Shown here: one piece after another, positions 6,749 through 12,190 of the stretch
Numbering within the stretch: the first letter of the stretch is position 1
Layout: the number at the start of each line of letters is the position of its first letter
Source of the DNA: Actinomycetota bacterium
GTDB taxonomy: Bacteria; Actinomycetota; AC-67
Direction: 5' to 3'
Assembly: GCA_005883175.1 (NCBI GenBank)
Contig: VAYV01000061.1
Coordinates: forward strand, 1-13,004
DNA: 13,004 nucleotides
Program-made: the position numbers and the translations under genes
The notes under the pieces: model-generated
The model's database searches: none
The model's input: only the letters and a program-made list of their open reading frames with translations
Told to the model about the DNA's origin: nothing

Positions 6749-7962
6749 AGGAGACGCTCCGGGATCAGGCCGCGCCCGTCGACGAGCGCGCCGTTCATAA
6801 GGAGCGCCACGTCGCTCGGTTGGGTGCCGAACGGCAGCGCGAGCAGCTGCCCAACTTGCGCGCGGTACGCGGCGAGGATGCGCGGGTCGGCGCTCGACGC
6901 CCTCGACGGCGCCGGCGTCGGTCCGTCACCCGTGTACCCGCCGGGGTTCTTCGTCTGCTCGGCGCTCAGCACCCACAGCTGCCAGCACGTCGATCCTTCG
7001 AGCGACGGGTGCAGCTGGCCGACGGTCTGACCCGCTGAGTTCGTGCATGGGATCGACAGGTTCGTGTCCCAGTCTTGAGTGAACGTCTTCAACGCGGCCA
7101 CCGTCGACGGCAACGCACTGCGGTGCGCCGCGACGATGTCGAGGATGTCGGCGCCTTTGACGGAGATGTCGACGAGGTCTTGGTAGTGGTTGTCGACCAG
7201 GTCGGCCAGCTTGTTCAGCACGGTAGGCGCGTCTCGCAGGAATGCTTGCACGTCGGTCGAGTCCGTGACGAGCTGCTTACTCAGCTTGTCCAGGCTGTTG
7301 AGCGATGCGACGAGATCGGGTGATGCCTTGCTGAGCGCACCGGTCGACGCGTCCATCCCTGCGAGCACCCGGTCCAGGTCGCCCTTGTGCGCGGCAAGGA
7401 CCGCAAGCGCGGTCACGCCCTTGTCCATCGCGTCGCGCGCGTCTTGCTCTTGTCCGGCCAGTCCTACCGCCAGCGCGTGCAGCGCACCACCGAGGTCCCC
7501 AGGCTTCGCCGAGTCGAGGATCGGAACGAGGGCGGCGATCACCTGATCGAGCTCGAACGGGGCCGTCGTGCGGTTCTCGGGGATCTGATCGCCGTTGCGG
7601 AGCAGACGGCCGTTCGGATGCGCCGGGTCGACCAGCGCGACGAACTTCTCGCCGAAGAGCGTCTTCGCGCCGACCATCGCGGTGACGTCTTCCGGGATCT
7701 GCATCCCTGGGTCGATCGCGAGCGTCACGATCGCCGTCGCGTTCGGCTCGTGTTGGATCTTCGCGATCTGGCCTATCTGCACACCGCGCAGCTTGACGTC
7801 ACCGGAGACGCGCAGCAGCTGGCCGGTGCGCGCGAACGTTACCCTGACCTGGAACGGCCCGCCGGGGTGCCCGCCGAGGCCGCTCAACACGAAAAAGACA
7901 AAGCCAACGGTCAAGACGATGCCGGCCAAGCCGAGGACGAGGTTGCGCCTCGCCGCGCTCAT
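6745..7962 (-). CDS. mceA: MceA, first Mce-family subunit
   Basis: This 405-residue subunit has a membrane span at about 7-26 (NLVLGLAGIVLTVGFVFFVL). The MCE domain (about 36-113) contains GDVKLRGVQIGQI (54-66) and LFGEKFVALVDP (102-113). A helical region extends to about 290, with periodic D-L motifs such as KGDLDRVLAGMD. The C-terminal domain holds C306 and C326, its only cysteines, and a proline/serine linker near 347-358 leads to a leucine-rich end. It is the first Mce protein after the permease pair, which defines it as A. The start is ATG at 7962, in an ATGA overlap with the yrbEB stop. The frame is open well upstream in yrbEB, but the anchor helix just after this ATG fixes the start. 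No strong Shine-Dalgarno is seen, so it probably depends on translation of yrbEB. Confidence 0.92.
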   Translation of the reverse strand: MSAARRNLVLGLAGIVLTVGFVFFVLSGLGGHPGGPFQVRVTFARTGQLLRVSGDVKLRGVQIGQIAKIQHEPNATAIVTLAIDPGMQIPEDVTAMVGAKTLFGEKFVALVDPAHPNGRLLRNGDQIPENRTTAPFELDQVIAALVPILDSAKPGDLGGALHALAVGLAGQEQDARDAMDKGVTALAVLAAHKGDLDRVLAGMDASTGALSKASPDLVASLNSLDKLSKQLVTDSTDVQAFLRDAPTVLNKLADLVDNHYQDLVDISVKGADILDIVAAHRSALPSTVAALKTFTQDWDTNLSIPCTNSAGQTVGQLHPSLEGSTCWQLWVLSAEQTKNPGGYTGDGPTPAPSRASSADPRILAAYRAQVGQLLALPFGTQPSDVALLMNGALVDGRGLIPERLL

Positions 7963-8810
7963 CCCGCGATCCGCACCGTGTCCGCGATGCCCCACATCAG
8001 TGCCGAGAGCGCGAAGTTGAGCACCAAAATGACGACGATACTCGTTCGGATTGCCTTTCCGACCGCGACGCCGACGCCGACCGGTCCGCCGCGCGCGTTG
8101 TAGCCGTAATAGCAGTGGATGAGTGCGATCGCCGCTGCGAAGATCCACGCCTTCAACAGCGAGTAGAACACGTCGACAGGCGGCAGGAAGAGGCTGAAGT
8201 AGTGGGCGAACGTCCCCGCGGAAAGGCCTTGCAGCCTCACGACGGCGACCTCGGTCGCGAGGTACGAGGCGAAGAGCGAGATCAGGTAGAGCGGCGTGAT
8301 CGCGACCAGCGCTGCCACGACGCGGCTCGACACCAGGTAGCGCCGCGTCGGCATCGCCATGACCTCCAGCGCGTCGATCTCTTCGTTGATGCGCATCGCG
8401 CCGAGCTCGGCGGTGAAGCTGGCGCCGACCTGCGCCGCAAGCGTGACGCCGGCGATGATCGGTGTTATCTCGCGCGTGTTGCCGAACGCCGAAACGAAGC
8501 CGGAGAACGCTTGCGCACCGATCAGCTCGAGGCCCTTGAACCCTTCGAGGCCGACGAGGCCACCGGTGATGAACGCCATGAAGAAGATCACGCCGGCGGT
8601 GCCGGCACCGACGATAAGCGCGCCCGATCCCCACGTGATCTCGCTGATGATCCGCAAGACCTCGCCCGGATGGCGTGGCACGACCAGGAAACAGTCGATC
8701 AGCGTACGGACGTAGAAGGTGATCTGTTCGCCGATCGCTTCGATCCCGTGCATGAGGCGGCTCAACATGAACCGCGGGAACGTCAGGACGGGCTGTACGC
8801 GCGCGGCCAT
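7959..8810 (-). CDS. yrbEB: YrbEB, MlaE-type permease subunit of the Mce transporter
   Basis: This 283-residue integral membrane protein is of normal length for the YrbE/MlaE permease family. The N-terminal part (about 14-50) looks like the interfacial helix of the family. Hydrophobic spans follow near 62-85, 115-135, 160-195, 205-230 and 250-275. The family signature is clear at INEEIDALEVMAMP (141-154), preceded by SFTAELGAMR, the segment expected to contact the ATPase. In the family two permease copies pair to move lipid out of the base of the Mce tunnel. The start is ATG at 8810, one base after the yrbEA stop (TGAGATG), with no convincing Shine-Dalgarno, so coupling is likely. It is called B because it is the second of the pair and precedes mceA. 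Confidence 0.93.
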   Translation of the reverse strand: MAARVQPVLTFPRFMLSRLMHGIEAIGEQITFYVRTLIDCFLVVPRHPGEVLRIISEITWGSGALIVGAGTAGVIFFMAFITGGLVGLEGFKGLELIGAQAFSGFVSAFGNTREITPIIAGVTLAAQVGASFTAELGAMRINEEIDALEVMAMPTRRYLVSSRVVAALVAITPLYLISLFASYLATEVAVVRLQGLSAGTFAHYFSLFLPPVDVFYSLLKAWIFAAAIALIHCYYGYNARGGPVGVGVAVGKAIRTSIVVILVLNFALSALMWGIADTVRIAG

Positions 8811-8811
8811 C

Positions 8812-9627
8812 TCAGGACAGCTTGTTCGGGATCAGTTGGAAGTAGAGGACGGTGAACACGATGTTGACGAAGAAGATCAACATGAAGGTAAGCACGACGC
8901 CACGGTTCACCGCGTCGCCGACGCCCTTCGGCCCCCCTTTCGCCGACAGGCCCATGTGCACGGCGACCATCGCCGCGACGAGACCGAACACGCCGGCTTT
9001 CAGCAGCGCGAAGTAGAGATCCCACGGCTGCGCGAGCAAGCTGAACGAGTTCAGGTACGCGCCGGCCGTTCCTCCCTGCAGCACCACGTTGAAGAGATAG
9101 CCGCCCGCGATACCGGCGACGCTGACGAAGCCGTCGAGCAGGATCGCGACGAACACCGACGCCCAGATCCTTGGGACGACCAGGCGATGCACCGGATCGA
9201 CGCCGAGCACCTCCATCGCGTCGATCTCTTCGCGGATCTTCCGCGATCCCAGGTCCGCCGTCATCGCCGAGCCGGCGGCCCCGGCGATCAGCAGCGCGGT
9301 GGCGATCGGTGCGGCTTCGCGCACGATCGCGAGCACCATCGCCGCACCCGTCTGTGAGTACGCGCCGAGCTGGCGCGCGATGTTGCCGACCTGAAGCGCG
9401 ATGACCATCCCGAAGGCGAGCGACACGAGGATCACCGGCACGATCGAAACGCTGGCGATGAACCACGAGACGCGCACGAACTCTTCGAACGGCACCGGCC
9501 GCTTCAACATCGCTCGGAACGCGTCCAGCGTGAGCGAGAACATGCGGCCGGTCTGATCGAGCAGCCCGCTCGGAAGGCCCAGCCTGCGCGCGGCGCTTCG
9601 GCCTGCGGTCTCCGGTGTAGCAGCCAT
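8812..9627 (-). CDS. yrbEA: YrbEA, MlaE-type permease subunit of the Mce transporter
   Basis: This 271-residue membrane protein is of standard YrbE/MlaE length. An amphipathic N-terminal helix (about 22-50, FSLTLDAFRAMLKRP) precedes the first span (about 55-80). The signature TADLGSRKIREEIDAMEVLG (123-142) is followed by VDPVHRLVVPRIWA, which matches the family consensus more closely than YrbEB does. Further spans lie near 150-180, 195-215 and 240-268. It forms the transmembrane core with YrbEB and is driven by the ATPase encoded just upstream. The start is ATG at 9627, immediately after the ATPase TAG with no base between. A GGGGGC run about 12 bases upstream, inside the ATPase gene, may act as a ribosome binding site. 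Confidence 0.93.
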   Translation of the reverse strand: MAATPETAGRSAARRLGLPSGLLDQTGRMFSLTLDAFRAMLKRPVPFEEFVRVSWFIASVSIVPVILVSLAFGMVIALQVGNIARQLGAYSQTGAAMVLAIVREAAPIATALLIAGAAGSAMTADLGSRKIREEIDAMEVLGVDPVHRLVVPRIWASVFVAILLDGFVSVAGIAGGYLFNVVLQGGTAGAYLNSFSLLAQPWDLYFALLKAGVFGLVAAMVAVHMGLSAKGGPKGVGDAVNRGVVLTFMLIFFVNIVFTVLYFQLIPNKLS

Positions 9628-10476
9628 CTACGAAGCGCCCCCGTCGGCGTCGCTCGGGCGGTCCTTCTCTTCGCTCATGCCGATCGGCCCATCGGTCGCC
9701 CCGGCGAGGAACTGCTTCACGACGGGGTCTTTCGACGTGAACATGTTCTCTTTCGGGCCGAAGGAAACCAGCCGCCGCCGGAACAGCAAGCCGATGTAGT
9801 CGGCGATCTGCGCCGCCGACGGGATGTGGTGGGTCACGATGATCATCGTTGCCCCGGTTTGGGCCTTCAGGTCGAGGACCAGCTCGTTCAGGAAGGCCGT
9901 TCGAACCGGGTCGAGCCCCGAGTCGGGCTCGTCGAACAAGATGATCTCGGGGTCGAGCACGAGCGCGCGCGCGAGGCCGGCACGTTTGCGCATCCCGCCG
10001 GAGATCTCGCCGGGGAACTTAAGCTCCGCACCGCGCAACCCGACGAGGTCGAGCTTTTCCATGACGATGTGACGGATCTCTGCTTCCGGCTTCCGCGTGT
10101 GCTCGCGCAAAGGGAACGCCGTGTTGTCGTACACGGTCATCGACCCGAACAGCGCGCCGTCCTGGAACAGCACGCCGAAGCGCTTGCGCACGTCATAGAG
10201 CGCTTGCCCGCGGAGGATGGAGATGTTGTCGTCCCCGACCAGAACGCGCCCGCGATCGGGCCGAAGCAGGCCGACCAAGTGTTTCAGGAAAACGCTCTTC
10301 CCGGTCCCCGACGGGCCGAGCACGATCGTGACGAGACCTTTCGGGATGTCCATCGAAACGTCTTCGAAGATCGTCTGCGGCCCGAAGGACTTCGTTAGTC
10401 CTTGAACGGAGATCGCCGCGTCGGGGACGGCGCCGTTCCCTTCTGAAGGCCGTGCGCTTCGAACGCTTCCGGGCAC
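9628..10476 (-). CDS. mceG: ABC transporter ATPase of the Mce system (MceG/Mkl/MlaF family)
   Basis: This 282-residue ATPase carries all the ABC motifs: Walker A GPSGTGKS (54-61), Q-loop Q105 in VLFQDGALFG, signature ISGGM (158-162), Walker B IILFDE (178-183), D-loop SGLD, and H-loop H216 in VTHH. ISGGM in place of LSGGQ and the phrase DEPDSGLDPVRT are typical of the MlaF/Mkl branch, which powers Mce/Mla lipid transporters. About 60 residues lie beyond the H-loop, including an LLFRRRLVSFGP segment; a C-terminal extension is usual for actinobacterial MceG. The chosen start is GTG at 10476, with GGAGG at 10481-10485. It is the nearest possible start to the conserved ISVQGLTKSFG. A TTG at 10542 would add 22 residues of poor character. 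It is the first gene of the operon. Confidence 0.93.
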   Translation of the reverse strand: MPGSVRSARPSEGNGAVPDAAISVQGLTKSFGPQTIFEDVSMDIPKGLVTIVLGPSGTGKSVFLKHLVGLLRPDRGRVLVGDDNISILRGQALYDVRKRFGVLFQDGALFGSMTVYDNTAFPLREHTRKPEAEIRHIVMEKLDLVGLRGAELKFPGEISGGMRKRAGLARALVLDPEIILFDEPDSGLDPVRTAFLNELVLDLKAQTGATMIIVTHHIPSAAQIADYIGLLFRRRLVSFGPKENMFTSKDPVVKQFLAGATDGPIGMSEEKDRPSDADGGAS

Positions 10477-10633
10477 CTCGCCTCCATGCAACGACTGCGC
10501 TTTGTGATCTACCCGGTCAGGCGCCCACCGCCTCGGGGGCAACAGTCTCTCTTGCGTGCCTCCGCGGAGTCAATATCGCTTCGGGCCGGTTGCGGCTGCA
10601 CGCGATGGACACATTCGTTCGCGACCAAACATA
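10477..10633. promoter_or_regulatory. Divergent intergenic region between the mce operon and the DUF2236 gene
   Basis: These 157 bases must hold the promoters for both directions. On the minus strand TTGACT (10573-10568) could be a -35 box for the mce operon, but no TANNNT hexamer follows at 16-18 nt, so it is incomplete. It overlaps a perfect 10-bp palindrome, CTCCGCGGAG (10560-10569), a possible operator. On the plus strand TTGCGG (10590-10595) has no matching -10 box. I found no KstR-like palindrome of the kind that controls mycobacterial mce4. The mce leader would be up to about 90 nt. Confidence 0.35.
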
Positions 10634-11521
10634 ATGAGAGCCGTGGCCACCTCCACGTCGGTCCTCGCGGTTGCGCGCGACGATGGCTTGTTCGGTCCAT
10701 CCTCGGTCGCATGGCGTGTCGTCGGTCACCCCATGGCGTTCGTCGGCGGGTTGCGATCGCTGATCATCGGCGCGCTCCACCCGCTCGTTGCGGCGGGCAC
10801 CGTCGAGCACAGCGACTATCGAAGCAGACCCGTCGATCGGCTCCGCACGACGTCTCGATACGTCAACGCAACGGTGTTCGGTGACCGGGAGGCTGCTCGA
10901 CAGGCGGCGGCGATGGTGTTGCGCGCGCACCGGCGGGTCAAAGGGATCGACCCGGTCACGGGCAAGCAGTACGACGCTGCGAACGTCGACGAGCAGGTGT
11001 GGGTGCATTCGGTGGCGTGGCACTCGTACATGGCGGCGTACCGTACCTACGCCGGGCGACTGACCGAACAAGAGCAAGACCGGTACGTCGCCGAAGGCGT
11101 TGCCGCCGCGACGATGATCGGCGTCCCGGCCGAGCGGGTTCCGGCGTCGGTTGTCGACCTCCGCGACTACTGGGCCACGATGCGACCGCAGCTGTGCGTC
11201 GGCGCGTACGGGCGCGAGCTCATCGACTTCGTGCTTCATCCGACGTTCCCGACCGAGCTGCTTCCGTTCGTCGTTCCGTACTCGATGCTCGTGCGGCTGG
11301 CCGTCGCGATCATCCCGCGCGACCTACGGTCGATCATGGGCATGGCACAGCCGCGCGCGCTCGATGTTGCAAGCGTCCCGGCCGGCCGCTCGATCGCACG
11401 GGCACTGGTGATGCCCGGGGTGCGCGACCTGATGGAGGTCTTATTCGGCGGCGATGTGCGCGCGCTCCGGCGGGGTGCTCGCGCCAAGGCGAGAGACGCG
11501 TCGCGTCCGGCTGTTGCATGA
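10634..11521 (+). CDS. DUF2236 / MpaB-type oxygenase-family protein
   Basis: This 295-residue, largely alpha-helical protein has the pattern of the DUF2236 family (ER-bound oxygenase MpaB / Lcp rubber oxygenase catalytic domain). It starts LFGPSSVAWRV (19-29), then HP (49-50), RLRTTSRYVNATVFGDR (69-85), a VLRAHRRVKG motif with H99, and VWVHSVAWHSY (122-132) with H125. Histidines in these motifs bind haem in characterised relatives. The fungal founder MpaB cleaves a farnesyl-type chain and Lcp cleaves polyisoprene, so a hydrophobic substrate is plausible but unknown here. The start is ATG at 10634, just before the conserved FGP motif. An in-frame ATG at 10556 would add 26 arginine-rich residues with no family likeness. 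It is divergent from the mce operon and the USP gene begins 7 nt after its stop, so those two are probably co-transcribed. Confidence 0.85.
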   Translation: MRAVATSTSVLAVARDDGLFGPSSVAWRVVGHPMAFVGGLRSLIIGALHPLVAAGTVEHSDYRSRPVDRLRTTSRYVNATVFGDREAARQAAAMVLRAHRRVKGIDPVTGKQYDAANVDEQVWVHSVAWHSYMAAYRTYAGRLTEQEQDRYVAEGVAAATMIGVPAERVPASVVDLRDYWATMRPQLCVGAYGRELIDFVLHPTFPTELLPFVVPYSMLVRLAVAIIPRDLRSIMGMAQPRALDVASVPAGRSIARALVMPGVRDLMEVLFGGDVRALRRGARAKARDASRPAVA

Positions 11522-11528
11522 TGGAGCC

Positions 11529-11978
11529 ATGAGCTACAAGCGGATACTCACGGGAACGGACGGCTCGCCGCCCTCGCTCGAGGGCGTGCGCCACGCCGCG
11601 GCCGTCGCGAAAGCGTCGGGAGCGGAGCTCGTCATCATGTGCGTGTACCGGCCGGTCGATCCAGTGACCGTCGAGCAGTGGAAGGAACAAGCGCCCCCAG
11701 AGTTCGCGTGGCGCCTGGGTCCCGCCTCGCCGGCCGAAGGCGCCGTCGAGCGCGGGGTCGCGGTCGCGAAGGAGATGGGCGTCGAGGCGCGCACGCGGGT
11801 CGAGCAAGGCGATCCCGCCGAGACCATCTTGAAAGTGGCCGAGCTGGAGGACGCCGACCTGATCGTCGTCGGTAACCGGGGGATGGAAGGGCCGTCGCGT
11901 TTCTTGCTCGGCAGCGTGCCAAACGTGATCTCCCACCATGCGCCCTGCGACGTGCTGATCGTGAAGACGTACCCATGA
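11529..11978 (+). CDS. Universal stress protein, single UspA domain
   Basis: This 149-residue protein is the usual size for one Usp domain. It has the first strand and loop YKRILTGTDGSPPS (3-16), a middle strand ELVIMCVYRP (33-42) and ADLIVVGNRG (109-118). The ATP-binding signature G-2x-G-9x-G-S is present as G115, G118, G128 and S129, ending in strand CDVLIVK (140-146). Proteins with this full signature usually bind ATP and dimerise; they act in the cytoplasm in stress and dormancy responses. The start is ATG at 11529; GGAG at 11523-11526 is only 2 bases away, so coupling to the upstream stop (11519-11521) is likely. The stop shares ATGA with a small membrane ORF. The D11-to-G115 layout leaves no sign of truncation. 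Confidence 0.93.
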   Translation: MSYKRILTGTDGSPPSLEGVRHAAAVAKASGAELVIMCVYRPVDPVTVEQWKEQAPPEFAWRLGPASPAEGAVERGVAVAKEMGVEARTRVEQGDPAETILKVAELEDADLIVVGNRGMEGPSRFLLGSVPNVISHHAPCDVLIVKTYP

Positions 11979-12130
11979 ACGCCGGGTGGATCGTCATCCT
12001 CGTCTGCGCTGGCGGGTATCTGCTGCTCGCCCTCTACGGCAAGTACCGCACGATCAAGCAAGCGTTCGAGGACGCGCGCGACGAGCAGGCGAGGGCGAAC
12101 GCTCGGGCCGAAGAGCCGCCGGCGCCGTAG
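11975..12130 (+). CDS. Small single-span membrane protein, 51 residues
   Basis: The ATG at 11975 overlaps the USP stop (ATGA), and the frame runs 51 residues to TAG at 12128. It starts MNAGWIVILVCAGGYLLLAL, a clean hydrophobic span (about 5-20). A basic segment YGKYRTIKQA (21-30) follows, which would sit in the cytoplasm, and then a charged helix ending in E/A/P residues. The 4-bp overlap, the orderly N-out/C-in pattern and codons ending mostly in G or C make it a real gene rather than chance. I recognise no family. It may tether or modulate the USP or simply be a co-translated accessory; that is inference from the overlap alone. Confidence 0.65.
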   Translation: MNAGWIVILVCAGGYLLLALYGKYRTIKQAFEDARDEQARANARAEEPPAP

Positions 12131-12138
12131 GAAATCCC

Positions 12139-12178
12139 TGGTCAGGACCACTCTTGACCGTGCCATCGTGCAATGGTA
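12139..12178 (+). repeat. Short inverted repeats around the -35/-10 of the M24 gene
   Basis: TGGTC-AG-GACCA (12139-12150) is a 12-nt palindrome with a 2-nt centre, ending 3 bases before the -35 box. Its GGTCA half also matches TGACC inside the -35 region (12155-12159). Between -35 and -10, TGCCAT-N6-ATGGTA (12161-12178) is an inverted repeat with one mismatch in six. Either could be an operator. Short repeats are expected by chance at some rate, so this is weak. Confidence 0.3.
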
Positions 12179-12182
12179 CATT
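12154..12182 (+). promoter_or_regulatory. Putative promoter giving a leaderless or near-leaderless M24 mRNA
   Basis: TTGACC (12154-12159) and TACATT (12177-12182) are separated by exactly 17 bases, a good sigma-70/SigA-type pair; the -10 fits TANNNT. Transcription should start 6-8 bases after the -10, at about 12189-12191, which is at or beside the ATG at 12191. No Shine-Dalgarno precedes that ATG, as expected for leaderless mRNAs, which are common in actinobacteria. It lies in the 60-nt gap after the small membrane gene. Confidence 0.6.
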
Positions 12183-12190
12183 CCCACCTG

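Noticed and set aside
10477..10542. TTG start at 10542 for the ATPase
   Set aside because: It adds 22 residues of R/H-rich sequence with no family match; GTG at 10476 has GGAGG in front of it.
10477..10633. KstR-type operator as in mycobacterial mce4
   Set aside because: No palindrome resembling the KstR motif is present on either strand, so cholesterol-type regulation cannot be claimed.
10517..11239. Minus-strand 240-codon frame antisense to the DUF2236 gene
   Set aside because: Low-complexity R/D/H-rich product opposite a gene with clear family motifs.
11534..12187. Minus-strand 217-codon frame across the USP and small membrane genes
   Set aside because: Arginine/serine-rich translation without any recognisable fold; the opposite strand has the full USP ATP-binding signature.
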